A stretch of 64,000 nt of DNA from Herbinix luporum (GCF_900070325.1 NZ_LN879430.1:236501-300500); one strand, 5' to 3'. Positions 9,291-18,787 are shown, counted from the stretch's first letter. A program made the numbers and translations. The notes: generated by a model not told the origin, from the sequence alone.

Positions 9291-10712
9291 ATGAAATTTA
9301 TAAGGAAAAAAAGGCTACAAAAAAGTCTTTCTGCCTTTTTGGGATGTCTGTTGATACTTATGGCGGCAAGTTTATTTGTTCCTAAAAAGGTCGAAGCAGC
9401 TACCCCCTACGGACAGCTAAAGGTAGTAGGAAACCAATTATGTAACTCAAGTGGACAAGCTGTACAGTTAAAAGGTATGAGTTCACATGGACTACAGTGG
9501 TATGGTCATTATATGAACAGAGACAGCATTAACTTTATGAAAAATGCCTGGGGAGCCAATGTAGTTCGAGCAGCTATGTATACGGAAGAAAGAGGATACA
9601 TAAGTAATCCATCCCTAATGAAGTCTAGGACAAAAGAAGTCGTAGAAGCAGCCATTGAGGCAGGTATTTATGTAATTATTGACTGGCATATTCTAAGCGA
9701 TGGTAACCCTAATATCCATAGGGAACAGGCTAAAGCCTTTTTTGAAGAAATGGCCAGAACTTATGGAAATTATCCAAATGTGATTTATGAAATATGTAAC
9801 GAACCCAATGGAGTATCCTGGTCAGGGGAAATTAAGCCTTATGCAGAATATATTATACCTGCAATCAGAGCAATTGACCCTGATAATATAATTATTGTGG
9901 GCACCAGTACATGGAGCCAAGATGTTGATATAGCAGCAAATGATCCTCTGCCATATTCAAATATTATGTATGCTTGTCATTTCTATGCCGGAACCCATAC
10001 CCAGTGGCTAAGGGATAAGATAGATAACGCCTTATCAAAGGGAATAGCCGTTTTTATTAGTGAATGGGGAACTTCTGATGCCACAGGTGATGGGGGACCA
10101 TATCTTGCAGAGGCACAAAGATGGATTGACTTTATGGATGCAAGAAAGTTAAGTTGGTGTAACTGGTCCTTATGTGATAAGAATGAGGTTTCAGCCGCAT
10201 TAAGGGGCGGAGCCAGCACAAACGGTGGATGGACTGATGCACAATTATCTGAATCAGGTAAGTTTGTAAGCAGAAATATGAAGCCTGTGACAATACCGAC
10301 TCCTATCATAACTCCGACACCCACACCCCAAGTGCCCACCCCGACACCAAGGCCTGGAGATCCCACACCTACACCTAGACCAAATCAGGATAATAAAATT
10401 ACTGTATCTTATGAGCAAAATAATTGGGATACAGGATCAACTGTTAGTATTACCATTACTAATAACAGTTCCACAGCTATTGATGGTTGGGTTTTAGAAT
10501 GGGATTTTCCCAGTGGACAGGAAATTACAAATATGTGGAACGCCACATACACATCAAGCGGTTCCACAGTAACCGCAAAAAATCTTTCTTATAACGGAAA
10601 TATAGGGGCCAATGGCGGTAGTGTAACCTTTGGTTTTAATATCAGCCATAATGGAACTAATAATAAGCCTAGTAGTTTTAAGTTAAATGGTATAGTCTGT
10701 GATATAAATTAA
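9291..10712 (+). CDS. Secreted endoglucanase: GH5 (subfamily 2-like) + CBM2
   Basis: A 473-residue secreted cellulase. Residues 1-36 are a signal peptide ending near VEA. Residues 38-325 are a GH5_2-like catalytic domain ([30 protein letters not shown]). The acid/base is E171 in YEICNEPNG and the nucleophile E258 in FISEWGTSD. Residues 331-366 are a PTPTP-type linker, and residues 368-473 a CBM2 module ([31 protein letters not shown]) for binding crystalline cellulose. The domain order is the reverse of the divergent GH5 neighbour. TAAGGAGG lies just upstream of the ATG. Confidence 0.95.
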   Translation: MKFIRKKRLQKSLSAFLGCLLILMAASLFVPKKVEAATPYGQLKVVGNQLCNSSGQAVQLKGMSSHGLQWYGHYMNRDSINFMKNAWGANVVRAAMYTEERGYISNPSLMKSRTKEVVEAAIEAGIYVIIDWHILSDGNPNIHREQAKAFFEEMARTYGNYPNVIYEICNEPNGVSWSGEIKPYAEYIIPAIRAIDPDNIIIVGTSTWSQDVDIAANDPLPYSNIMYACHFYAGTHTQWLRDKIDNALSKGIAVFISEWGTSDATGDGGPYLAEAQRWIDFMDARKLSWCNWSLCDKNEVSAALRGGASTNGGWTDAQLSESGKFVSRNMKPVTIPTPIITPTPTPQVPTPTPRPGDPTPTPRPNQDNKITVSYEQNNWDTGSTVSITITNNSSTAIDGWVLEWDFPSGQEITNMWNATYTSSGSTVTAKNLSYNGNIGANGGSVTFGFNISHNGTNNKPSSFKLNGIVCDIN

Positions 10713-10829
10713 AGATAATATCATTAAGGGAATATAAAACATATAAGGACATAGAAACATAGAGATGTCACTTAACACAGATAATGAATATAATGTAAAT
10801 TATAATATACCATAAGTTAGGTGATCTTT

Positions 10830-10955
10830 ATGTTTTATAATCAATTTGAACCATCTAGAAATTATTTAAATAATGGGCAAACTATAATTTCTATACAGGC
10901 TGCTATAGAAATTGCCAATAATCAAATTGACGGCCAAGTAAATATTAAAAGATAA
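10830..10955 (+). CDS. Small 41-residue protein resembling a truncated PepSY protein
   Basis: ATG 10830 follows TAGGTGAT and encodes 41 residues beginning MFYNQFEPSRNYLNNGQTI and ending QAAIEIANNQIDGQVNIKR. The second half matches the start of a PepSY domain (helix followed by a ...GQVV-K strand), which normally continues for another 50 residues or more. Here translation stops at TAA 10953-10955 and a terminator follows at once. It is either a natural small protein or the stump of a longer PepSY gene. The clear SD and terminator suggest it is still expressed. Confidence 0.5.
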   Translation: MFYNQFEPSRNYLNNGQTIISIQAAIEIANNQIDGQVNIKR

Positions 10956-10957
10956 TA

Positions 10958-11002
10958 GGCTTTCTATGGTAAAATCTTAAATATCATAGAAAGTCTTTTT
11001 TT
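10958..11002 (+). terminator. Rho-independent terminator after the small PepSY-like gene
   Basis: CTTTCTATG (10960-10968) pairs with CATAGAAAG (10985-10993), followed by TCTTTTTTT. Confidence 0.85.
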
Positions 11003-11265
11003 ATAATAGGCAGTGTCAAGTCTGATACTTCAGAATAAAACATGGTGTCAAATATATTATTGGTAAATAAGTAAAACAGATGGGGACATGATACCTTATT
11101 GTATTGTGTTCATATTTTTTGGTACTTTGTAAAGTAGCACAATGTCAAGTTCTGTAACATAGATAATCTTAGAAAATTATCCAATAATCATAAAGGTTTA
11201 TTCTAGGTAGCAAGCTATATATGTGGTATAATTATAGTGCAAACTATTTAGGAGGTGGGACTATA
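11003..11265. other. Intergenic region with a promoter
   Basis: No gene is seen. TGTCAAG/TGTCAAA motifs recur at about 11006, 11043 and 11143. An extended -10 element TGGTATAAT at 11224-11232 precedes the next gene. That makes the in-frame ATG at 11221 part of the promoter rather than a start codon. Confidence 0.45.
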
Positions 11266-11538
11266 TTGGAAATTAAGAAAGGAAGTAAAGGTTTTTATAT
11301 AGGAGACTCAGAAGATAGTCCTTTAGCTGAAATAACATTTATTCCACAGGATGATAATAAAATAATTGTGGATAGAACTTATGTATCAGATGAACTTTCA
11401 GGTAGAGGAGTAGGAAAAATCTTGCTGAAAGAGCTTATAGAATGGGCGAGGAAGGAAAATAAGAAAATTATTCCCCAGTGTTCTTTTGTTAAGGTACAAA
11501 TGGAAAAGAATGAAGATTACCATGATATGTTAGCTTAA
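11266..11538 (+). CDS. Small GNAT-family N-acetyltransferase (Acetyltransf_CG type)
   Basis: About 90 residues. It carries the acetyl-CoA-binding segment LSGRGVGKILLKELIEWAR (R-G-x-G-x pattern), followed by a KKIIPQCSFVKVQME strand and a short C-terminus, as in the single-domain acetyltransferases related to YjdJ/NATD1. The substrate is unknown. TTG 11266 is the likely start because AGGAGGTGGG lies just before it, while the in-frame ATG 11221 overlaps a promoter. The next gene starts about 20 bases downstream, so co-transcription is likely. Confidence 0.8.
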   Translation: MEIKKGSKGFYIGDSEDSPLAEITFIPQDDNKIIVDRTYVSDELSGRGVGKILLKELIEWARKENKKIIPQCSFVKVQMEKNEDYHDMLA

Positions 11539-11558
11539 TTTTACAAAGGAGATTTAGA

Positions 11559-12303
11559 ATGTGGCTCTTAATAATAGTAGGTATCATATTAATTGGCATA
11601 GGTTTGGGGGTTCATGTATTTAAATGGTATTTCCTAATATCAGGATATAATACTATGTCAAAAGAGAAAAAGGAAAAAGTCGATATAAAAGGGCTTGCCC
11701 GTTTGCTTGGCATATATGCCTATATTAACGGTGGCCTTTTTATCTTAGCAGGGGGCCTTGTATGGCTTAGAATTAAAATGGCTTACATCCTTGGTTATAA
11801 TATTTTTTGCAACTTCAACAATTTATATTTTAATTAGGGGTCAAAAGTTTGATAAGCATATATTCCATGAAGACGGTACATTACGTAAGGGAGCATGGAA
11901 GCAAATGGCCTTACCTATGGGTATTGTAGTTATCTCCCTAATTTTTGTAGCCTGTGTTATGTTTTTTTCACTGAAACCAAGCAAGATAAGTATTATGGAT
12001 GATGGGTTACAAATACATGGTATGTATGGTAATCTCTATAGATGGGAAAGTATCGAGCAGGTACAGTTAAAAGATACATTGCCAAGTATTCAGTTAAGAA
12101 CCAATGGTTCAGCAATAGGTTCAAAACTAAAAGGACATTTCAAAACAAAGGAACTGGGTTCGGTAAAATTGTTTGTTGATGCTGATAATCCTCCATTCAT
12201 TTATTTATATACCGATAATGGGACAGTAATCTTTAATCTCATTGATATAAATGAGACACAAGCACTTTATCAGGAAATCCTTGACAAATTATCTATGCAG
12301 TGA
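11559..12303 (+). pseudogene. DUF3784 / bacterial PH-domain membrane protein, frameshifted
   Basis: The first frame (11559 onward) gives a DUF3784-type N-terminus with a membrane segment, GYNTMSKEKKEKVDIKGLAR and a second hydrophobic segment, then turns to unrelated sequence. The natural continuation (LKWLTSLVIIFFATSTIYIL, then FDKHIFHEDGTLRKGAWKQM and a PH-like domain ending at 12303) is in another frame from about 11758. Removing one G from the run GGGGG at 11751-11755 joins them into one protein (AGALYGLELKWL). So the gene carries a +1 frameshift in a homopolymer: mutation, phase-variable slippage or sequencing error. The product would be a roughly 247-residue membrane protein of unknown function. 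Confidence 0.75.
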
Positions 12304-12349
12304 TAATATGTTTAAAATATTTGCAAACAAAGATTGATGATGATATATA

Positions 12350-12401
12350 ATGATGAGACTGTATCCGGCTTAGTTAATAACCTAAACAGTCTCATCTTTA
12401 T
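12350..12401. terminator. Bidirectional terminator between convergent genes
   Basis: GATGAGACTGT (12352-12362) pairs with ACAGTCTCATC (12387-12397), flanked by T-rich sequence on the plus strand. It lies between the DUF3784 gene and the convergent reductase gene. Confidence 0.8.
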
Positions 12402-12403
12402 AT

Positions 12404-13075
12404 TTAAACAAGCATGGTTTCTTTAAGTTCTATCTTTTCTATTATATCATCTATTTTAATCTTTGCTTTATTAATAGCCTCTAATCTTTCTATTTCTGTG
12501 GTGCCGGTTCCGTCCACTAAGAGTCTTTCAAAGTTGCTTATACCCATGGATTTCATTATATCTTCAATATAATTTAAACCTCTGTTAAGTATAGGTCTCA
12601 TAACCCAGGGGATTTCTGCACCGGAAGACTGAATATAGATAACAGTCCTAGGTTTATCATTTAGAAGACCTTCCGGTTTGCTTCCCTTTTCAGGGAATGT
12701 AATTGTTTTGCTTTCTTGAATAATACAATCAATATATTCTTTTAAGGGAGCAGGAAAGGACAAACTCCACATGGGAGCCGCTATAACATATACTTGAGCA
12801 CTTATAAATTGATCGCATAACTTAACGATTCTTTGAATCTCTTTTTGCTCCTTTTCCGGTAGTTTTTTCCTTGCCTCTTCATCAATAATGCAATTTCTTC
12901 TTTGAAAGTACTGATATTCAAGTCTTGGTATATGGGCTTTATATAAGTCTAACTCTTCTATGGTAAAATCCGGATGTTTTTTAATAAAATTATTTACAAA
13001 GGCTCTTCCTACGGTTTTACAGGCTGATAGATTTTCTGGTTTTGAATTAACAGTAATATACAATAATTTTCTCAA
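12404..13075 (-). CDS. FMN-dependent NAD(P)H oxidoreductase (azoreductase-like)
   Basis: A 223-residue flavodoxin-like fold protein. The N-terminal LLYITVNSKPENLSACKTVG is the FMN phosphate loop region, and YVIAAPMWSLSFPAPLKEYI near residues 95-115 is the family's central P-M-W-x-x-x-x-P motif. VIYIQSSGAEIPW near 150 fits the second FMN loop. Members reduce quinones, azo dyes or nitro compounds using NAD(P)H. It is convergent with the DUF3784 gene and divergent from a nitroreductase gene. Confidence 0.88.
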   Translation of the reverse strand: MRKLLYITVNSKPENLSACKTVGRAFVNNFIKKHPDFTIEELDLYKAHIPRLEYQYFQRRNCIIDEEARKKLPEKEQKEIQRIVKLCDQFISAQVYVIAAPMWSLSFPAPLKEYIDCIIQESKTITFPEKGSKPEGLLNDKPRTVIYIQSSGAEIPWVMRPILNRGLNYIEDIMKSMGISNFERLLVDGTGTTEIERLEAINKAKIKIDDIIEKIELKETMLV

Positions 13076-13240
13076 TTTTATTCCCCTTTACAAGTAGTAT
13101 TTGATATTAGTATGCTGAGGATTGTAAAAAATATTATGAAATCTTAAATCCTATCATTTTTATGATATAATTAGGACATCATACTTAAGAATCTTGTTGC
13201 TTGTCTAAATATAAAAATACCATGTTAAGGAGGAAAATAA

Positions 13241-13747
13241 ATGGAGGTTATTTTTAACAGAAGAAGTATACGCAGGTATAAGAAGCAGGCTGTGGAAGAA
13301 GAGAAGATTGAAAAAATTCTTAGGGCTGCTATGCAGGCACCATCAGCAGCTAATCAACAACCTTGGGAATTTATTGTAGTCCGGGACAAAGACAATCTAA
13401 AAAAACTTTCAGAAATCAGTGCATACTCTAAGATGGTAGCAGAGGCACCTTTAGCCATAGTGGTTTTAGGCAATGAGGACAGAATGAGATTACAGCATCA
13501 TTGGGAACAAGACTTAGCAGCAGCCACACAAAATATCTTATTGGAAGCAGCTTATCTGGGACTGGGATCCGTATGGCTTGGAGTTGCTCCTATGGAAGAT
13601 AGAATGAAATTTATAGCTGACGTATATGGACTTAAAAGCAAAATAAAGCCTTTCTGTGTAATTGCCATTGGATATCCGGAAGAAGGGCAGGAGAATAAGT
13701 TTGTAGATCGTTTTGATCCAACTAGAATACATTATGAGACCTATTAA
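13241..13747 (+). CDS. Nitroreductase family protein
   Basis: A 168-residue protein with the N-terminal family signature FNRRSIRRYKKQAVEEEKIE, an FMN-contacting APSAANQQPWEFIVV segment near residues 33-47, and a C-terminal VIAIGYPEEGQ. These FMN enzymes reduce nitroaromatics, quinones or similar acceptors in the cytoplasm. AAGGAGG lies 8 bases before the ATG. It is divergent from the FMN oxidoreductase gene, and both could share control, though no operator is visible. Confidence 0.9.
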   Translation: MEVIFNRRSIRRYKKQAVEEEKIEKILRAAMQAPSAANQQPWEFIVVRDKDNLKKLSEISAYSKMVAEAPLAIVVLGNEDRMRLQHHWEQDLAAATQNILLEAAYLGLGSVWLGVAPMEDRMKFIADVYGLKSKIKPFCVIAIGYPEEGQENKFVDRFDPTRIHYETY

Positions 13748-13809
13748 ATTTTATTAAAAAAGGATTATTTATTTAGGCACATAATAAAAATTTGCATTAT
13801 AATAGTAAA

Positions 13810-13858
13810 TAAAATAGATGCATGGGTATTTTTAAATTTATACCATGCATCTATTTAT
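13810..13858. terminator. Bidirectional terminator between nitroreductase gene and murF
   Basis: AAATAGATGCATGG (13812-13825) pairs with CCATGCATCTATTT (13843-13856), a perfect 14-bp stem between convergent genes. Confidence 0.8.
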
Positions 13859-13862
13859 ATCT

Positions 13863-15233
13863 TTAAGCCTGAAGTTTTTCTACAAGCCTATCTAAGCCCA
13901 TAAAATGAGAAGCCTTTACTAAAATAGTATCATCTTTTTTTAATATGGAAGGAAGTGCTTCTATTAAGCCATCCAAAGTTTCAAAGTAGAACAATCTATC
14001 ATTATTGCTAACTAATATTTCTTTAGCACCCTTATACATATGGGATGAGAGTTTACCAAGACAGATAATTATATCTATATTTTTTGAGGCAGCATATATA
14101 CCAATTTCCTTATGGAGGTATTCTTCTTTAAGGCCTAATTCTCCCATATCTCCTAGGATAGCCACCTGTCTTGTATCTGCCATAACTAAAAGATCTATGG
14201 CAGCTTTCATTGATACAGGATTGGCATTATAACAATCATCGATTATAGTCCATTTATCAGTACTTATAATATTGTTCCTTCCGCTGACAGGCCGTATTTG
14301 TTCTATCCCTTGGGAGATTTCTGCATTGGTAAGGCCAAGGACTGAGCCTAGGGCTGCAGCAGCCAGGGCATTTAAAATCATGTGACGGCCGGCCATAGGA
14401 ATCTTTACAGGTATAATTTCATCTTTAATATGTATATGGCAGCTGCTTCCCAAAAGACCATGGGATATAATATTATCGGCATATACATGGTTATTAGGAC
14501 TAAGTCCATATCTTAGGGGGATTTTTCCCTTAACCTGTGGGATGGTAGAGAGCATATCATCGTCCCCATTTAAAATAACACTGCCATCCTTATTCATAAA
14601 GTCAAACATTTCTGATTTTGCTTTTAAGATACCCTCTCTTGAGCCTAAGTTCTCAAGGTGACATTGTCCTATATTGGTAAGCAGGCAATAATCGGGCTTT
14701 GCAATATTACTAAGCCTGTGCATTTCTCCAAAATCACTGATTCCCATTTCTAAGACTGCAATTTCATGTTCCTCTTTAATTTGCAGTACGGTTAGTGGTA
14801 GACCGATTTCATTGTTGTAATTTCCTTGGGTTTTTAAAACCCGGTATTTTTGAGACAAGACACTGCTTACAAATTCCTTAGTGCTGGTTTTTCCTACGCT
14901 GCCTGATATACCGATTACCGGAATGTCAAGCTGCATACGATACCAAGTGGCAATATCTTTTAATGCAGTTAGACTATCATTAACTAATATATATGGCATA
15001 TCGACATTAGCCGGAGCTTTCTCGCAGATTACTGCAATAGCACCTTTTGTATAAGCTGTTTCTATATAGTCATGACCGTCAACCCTTGCACCTTTATGAG
15101 CTATAAAAAGATAATCCTTTTCTATTTTCCTAGAATCAATTTCTACACCTTTTATGGTTGTATCATGGTGGTTATTTAAGATAAGCCTACCCTGGCAAGC
15201 TTTTGCTATATTTGACAAAGTCATATTTTTCAT
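13863..15233 (-). CDS. murF: UDP-MurNAc-tripeptide--D-alanyl-D-alanine ligase
   Basis: A 456-residue Mur ligase. It adds the D-Ala-D-Ala dipeptide to the UDP-MurNAc-tripeptide in cytoplasmic peptidoglycan synthesis, using ATP. Residues 1-100 are the substrate-binding domain. The P-loop is GSVGKTST at residues 111-118. The central domain contains VLEMGISDFGEMHRLSNIAK, and IIDDCYNANPVSMKAAI marks the C-terminal domain. The gene lies 14 bases downstream of ddl on the same strand, so ligation of D-Ala-D-Ala and its attachment are encoded together. Length is normal. Confidence 0.95.
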   Translation of the reverse strand: MKNMTLSNIAKACQGRLILNNHHDTTIKGVEIDSRKIEKDYLFIAHKGARVDGHDYIETAYTKGAIAVICEKAPANVDMPYILVNDSLTALKDIATWYRMQLDIPVIGISGSVGKTSTKEFVSSVLSQKYRVLKTQGNYNNEIGLPLTVLQIKEEHEIAVLEMGISDFGEMHRLSNIAKPDYCLLTNIGQCHLENLGSREGILKAKSEMFDFMNKDGSVILNGDDDMLSTIPQVKGKIPLRYGLSPNNHVYADNIISHGLLGSSCHIHIKDEIIPVKIPMAGRHMILNALAAAALGSVLGLTNAEISQGIEQIRPVSGRNNIISTDKWTIIDDCYNANPVSMKAAIDLLVMADTRQVAILGDMGELGLKEEYLHKEIGIYAASKNIDIIICLGKLSSHMYKGAKEILVSNNDRLFYFETLDGLIEALPSILKKDDTILVKASHFMGLDRLVEKLQA

Positions 15234-15247
15234 GATTATCCCTCGTT

Positions 15248-16279
15248 TTATTTATTATATTTTTTCAAGGAAATATCTATTATTAATTCGCATAAATCTT
15301 CAAAATCTATTCCTATAGCCTTGGCCTCTTGGGGAAGTAAGGATGTAGGGGTCATACCGGGAAGGGTATTTGCTTCTAGGCAGTAGATTTCATTTTTATC
15401 ATTTAATAAAAAGTCCATTCGGGCATAGGTTTTTAGGCGAAGAGCCTTAAATACCATTACTGCAAAATCCTGCATCTGTTTTGATATGGCCTCATCAAGG
15501 TCAGCAGGACATGTTTCAATGGCATTGCCTGCCTGATATTTATTTTTATAATCGTAAAAACCTGAAATAGGGGCAATCTCAATAACAGGTAAAGCCTTTC
15601 CGTCAATTACTCCTACAGAAAACTCCCTACCTTTAATATATTGTTCTATAATAAGTTGGTCCCCATAGGATAGGGCATTATCAATGGCAGCATCCATTTC
15701 ATCAGCTGAATGCACAATGGATACACCTACACTGGAACCACCATTATTTACCTTAACAACGCAAGGAAAGCTATCCCAAGTATATTCTTCTCCCTTTCTA
15801 ACATAGATACCTTTAGGACTAGGGATATTATAATATGTAAACAGTTCTTTGGAGACAGCCTTATCCATAGCAATGGTACTGCTGGCATAATCGGTACCGG
15901 TATATTTAATACCCATTAGGTCAAAGGCAGCCTGGATTCTGCCGTCTTCACCGTTTTCCCCGTGGAGTGCTAAAAATACGATATCTGCCATGTCGCATAT
16001 TTCCAGTACCCCCGGTCCGAAGAAGTGATCTGGATTGCCTTTTCTTAGGGCTTTAATTTCCTTTATATCTGGATTATAGGTACCGATATTGCCGATTCCT
16101 TCGGCCCAGTCTTTTTCTATATCAAATAGATTACTTGTATCTCCTTCGTAACCTAAATATACATCTAATAGTATGGTTTGGTGTCCCTTATTTTTTAAAG
16201 CTTTATAAATCATCTTTCCTGTAGAAAGAGATACATCTCGTTCGGGACTGGTTCCCCCTGCTAATACTACTATCTTCAT
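15248..16279 (-). CDS. ddl: D-alanine--D-alanine ligase
   Basis: A 343-residue ATP-grasp ligase making D-alanyl-D-alanine. Signatures: VVLAGGTSPERDVSLSTG at the N-terminus (the conserved G-G-x-S-x-E-x-x-V-S-x-x-S region), HGENGEDGRIQ near residue 110, and the C-terminal ARMDFLLNDKNEIYCLEANT with metal-binding Glu and Asn. It is the first gene of a ddl-murF pair. The length is typical and the protein appears intact. Confidence 0.95.
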   Translation of the reverse strand: MKIVVLAGGTSPERDVSLSTGKMIYKALKNKGHQTILLDVYLGYEGDTSNLFDIEKDWAEGIGNIGTYNPDIKEIKALRKGNPDHFFGPGVLEICDMADIVFLALHGENGEDGRIQAAFDLMGIKYTGTDYASSTIAMDKAVSKELFTYYNIPSPKGIYVRKGEEYTWDSFPCVVKVNNGGSSVGVSIVHSADEMDAAIDNALSYGDQLIIEQYIKGREFSVGVIDGKALPVIEIAPISGFYDYKNKYQAGNAIETCPADLDEAISKQMQDFAVMVFKALRLKTYARMDFLLNDKNEIYCLEANTLPGMTPTSLLPQEAKAIGIDFEDLCELIIDISLKKYNK

Positions 16280-16418
16280 GCTACTTCCTCACTTTCATAT
16301 ATTGCAAAAATAGATCTTTACTTTTAGAGACAGTATAACTCAAACCCTGTTCCAAGTAAAGTTACATTTATATTGCCATATTATTGTATTTATATGAAAT
16401 TGTGCCTGATAAATATAG

Positions 16419-17360
16419 CTAACTATCTATTTGACTGCAATTAGAATCATTACTAAAATTGCCGATATTCTTACAATTATATCTTTCAATAGGCTCAGGA
16501 CCTCTTACTATAGTTCTTTCAATTCGCATGTTACCATTTTCATCAGCTTTAACTCTCCAATCCACCATTAAAATAGTATCATCCACTATCTCTATACCCG
16601 GTATTCCCCTGGTGTTAATACAACATCCTGTGTTAAAGTAGGGCAGATCATTTTTCTTAGGAAATTTAATTCTGTGAGTATGGCCGCAAATTAACATTAT
16701 TTTATGCTTCTTAATCCACTTATTATAGTTTTTTTCAACCTTATGCCTTTTATATAAATTTCTTGCGGGACTGGAGGGATTTTCAAAGCCTACTATATGC
16801 AAGAACCTCCAAAAATATCGTAAAAGAATCATTGATATATACCAGAACTGGTCATTTATTAAATCACCTTGATGTCCATGAACAATAAGAATTTCTTGTT
16901 TTGTTATCCGGTGTTTTAAGACCAAGGCTTCCATAGGCTTTATACCCTGAAAGAGGTTTACCTTTTTTTGATTATACTCATCATAAAACTGATAATAATT
17001 TTTTTCTACATATTTCTTGTTTTTAAGATAAATGTTATGGTTACCATAGAGCATTCTAAGTCTTCCTGCTTCATAAAATTTTTTTAATACTATAAAAATA
17101 TCCTTATGGGCAAGGCGAATATGATTAAAGTTCTTATGTTCCCAAAGTTCATCCCCATCCCCTGCCTCTACATATATATAGCCGTTTTTATTATAGTAAT
17201 TTAGAACATGAAGAAAAATCACCTGATTACGGGCAAATTCATCGGATACACTATCATCGCCCCGGTGTGTGTCACTAAAAATAACATATTTAGAATCTTT
17301 ATCAAAGTATTCAATTGTGGCTTCTTTGTATGCTTTTGTCAGTCTTTTTTCGGTGTTCAT
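16419..17360 (-). CDS. Metallophosphoesterase family protein
   Basis: A 313-residue calcineurin-like phosphoesterase. The metal-binding motifs are visible in order: FSDTHRGDD (D-x-H), EAGDGDELWE (G-D-x), YGNHN (G-N-H), VHGHQGD and CGHTHR (G-H-x-H). The substrate is unknown; the family includes UDP-diacylglucosamine and nucleotide hydrolases. I put the start at the ATG ending at 17360 because AGAGGAAAA precedes it; an in-frame upstream start at 17399 has no SD. Confidence 0.85.
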   Translation of the reverse strand: MNTEKRLTKAYKEATIEYFDKDSKYVIFSDTHRGDDSVSDEFARNQVIFLHVLNYYNKNGYIYVEAGDGDELWEHKNFNHIRLAHKDIFIVLKKFYEAGRLRMLYGNHNIYLKNKKYVEKNYYQFYDEYNQKKVNLFQGIKPMEALVLKHRITKQEILIVHGHQGDLINDQFWYISMILLRYFWRFLHIVGFENPSSPARNLYKRHKVEKNYNKWIKKHKIMLICGHTHRIKFPKKNDLPYFNTGCCINTRGIPGIEIVDDTILMVDWRVKADENGNMRIERTIVRGPEPIERYNCKNIGNFSNDSNCSQIDS

Positions 17361-17513
17361 ACATTTTCCTCTAAATATTTTTTTATTTATATTATACAAA
17401 TAAAAAATGCTTATTCATTTTAATTAAATGTTTGACATTACTTTTATAAAATAGTAGATTTGTAAGCATAGTAATTATAGAAGGTTATGAAGTTATGAAA
17501 TAGAGGGATGATT

Positions 17514-17795
17514 ATGGTAGTAGGAACTGTCAGGATAAAAATATATGCACCTTGGGTTCACTCCTTAAAAGAAAAGCGTATGGTTGTAAAAAGCCTATGT
17601 GCTAAAGTGAAAAATAAATTCAATGTATCCATAGCTGAGGTGGAAGATCAAGATCTTCATCAGAGCATAGTCCTTGGGATTGCCTGTATAACAAGCAGTA
17701 GTGCCCATGCAGATAAGATTTTGGATACGGTAATTAATTTTATTGAGGGAAATACTGAGGGGGATATTATAAATATTGAAAGATTGCTATATTGA
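17514..17795 (+). CDS. ylxP: DUF503 (YlxP-like) protein
   Basis: About 93 residues with the family pattern: TVRIKIYAPWVHSLKEKRMV at the N-terminus, VAEVEDQDLHQ-like sequence in the middle (SIAEVEDQDLHQSIVLGIA) and a C-terminal amphipathic helix. YlxP-type proteins often sit between infB and rbfA and are thought to act in ribosome or RNA metabolism; here the gene stands alone before metF. GAGGG at 17503-17507 favours ATG 17514 over 17508. Confidence 0.85.
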   Translation: MVVGTVRIKIYAPWVHSLKEKRMVVKSLCAKVKNKFNVSIAEVEDQDLHQSIVLGIACITSSSAHADKILDTVINFIEGNTEGDIINIERLLY

Positions 17796-17799
17796 TGTC

Positions 17800-17828
17800 T
17801 TGACATAATTTGCTATTGTGGATACAAT
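17800..17828 (+). promoter_or_regulatory. Sigma-A-type promoter for metF
   Basis: TTGACA at 17800-17805, a 17-base spacer, then TACAAT at 17823-17828. This is a near-consensus promoter 43 bases before the metF start. I see no SAM riboswitch in the short leader. Confidence 0.75.
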
Positions 17829-17870
17829 TAGAAAAAGTTTCAAATGGTTTGTATGAAAGGAGTAAACTTA

Positions 17871-18737
17871 ATGGAAATAGCATCTTTATTTCAAAAAAAG
17901 AAGGTCGTATTCTCTTTGGAAATTTTCCCCCCCAAAAAGACCAGTTCTATAGATACAATATACAAAACACTGGACGATTTAAAGGAGCTTCAACCGGATT
18001 TTATTAGTGTAACCTATGGAGCAGGGGGGAATGCTGCAGATAATTCCACATGTGATATTGCCTCCACTATATTAAATACATATGGAATTGTACCCTTAGC
18101 TCATTTAACTTGCGTTAATAATACAAAGGAAGAGATTGGGCTGATTTTAGATCGGCTTAAAGAAAATGGTGTAAAAAATATTCTGGCCCTAAGAGGTGAT
18201 ATTAACCCTGATATACCGGCTAAAAAAGAGTTTTCCTATGCCAGTGAACTGGTGCAGTATATTAAAAATAGAGGAGAATTCTACATATCCGGTGCCTGTT
18301 ATCCGGAAGGCCATGTTGAGGCGGAAAATATAGAAAAAGATATTGAGAACTTAAAAATAAAAGTAGATGCCGGAGTCGGGCATCTAATTTCACAGCTCTT
18401 TTTTGATAATGACCTTTTTTATAACTTTTTAGAAAAGGTTAGGAAGGCGGGGGTAAAGGTTCCGATTCAAGCAGGAATTATGCCTGTTATTAATAAAGCT
18501 CAGATTGAACGAATGGTGACCTTATGCGGTGCCAGCCTTCCTTCTAAGTTTACTAAGATGATGCAGCGTTTTGAACATTCACCTGAAGCTATCAGGGAAG
18601 CAGGAATAGCCTATGCCGTTGATCAAATTGTAGATTTAATCTCACAAGGAGTAGATGGAATTCATCTATATACCATGAATAACCCTTATGTGGCCAGAAG
18701 GATAAGTGAAAGTATTAAAGGGATTATTAACGCATAG
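17871..18737 (+). CDS. metF: Methylenetetrahydrofolate reductase
   Basis: A 288-residue TIM-barrel flavoprotein reducing 5,10-methylene- to 5-methyltetrahydrofolate. Family motifs: FSLEIFPPK near the N-terminus (catalytic Glu), SVTYGAGG, LALRGD, and AGIMPVINKAQIERM near residue 205. AAAGGAG at 17856-17862 supports ATG 17871; the in-frame upstream ATG has no SD. It has its own promoter and may supply methyl groups for methionine synthesis. No Wood-Ljungdahl partners are nearby apart from the broken cooS fragment 11 kb away. Confidence 0.93.
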   Translation: MEIASLFQKKKVVFSLEIFPPKKTSSIDTIYKTLDDLKELQPDFISVTYGAGGNAADNSTCDIASTILNTYGIVPLAHLTCVNNTKEEIGLILDRLKENGVKNILALRGDINPDIPAKKEFSYASELVQYIKNRGEFYISGACYPEGHVEAENIEKDIENLKIKVDAGVGHLISQLFFDNDLFYNFLEKVRKAGVKVPIQAGIMPVINKAQIERMVTLCGASLPSKFTKMMQRFEHSPEAIREAGIAYAVDQIVDLISQGVDGIHLYTMNNPYVARRISESIKGIINA

Positions 18738-18787
18738 CTAATATAATGTTGATAAAGACCCATTATTTTAAGGTTCTTGTGGATAAA

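Noticed and set aside
9983..10366. Minus-strand ORF opposite the PTPTP linker of the GH5 gene
   Set aside because: Low-complexity Gly/Val text created by the repetitive linker codons on the opposite strand; no SD and no homology.
10990..11220. Possible small RNA gene between the PepSY-like gene and the GNAT gene
   Set aside because: No stable fold or terminator beyond the one already assigned; repeated TGTCAA words alone are not enough.
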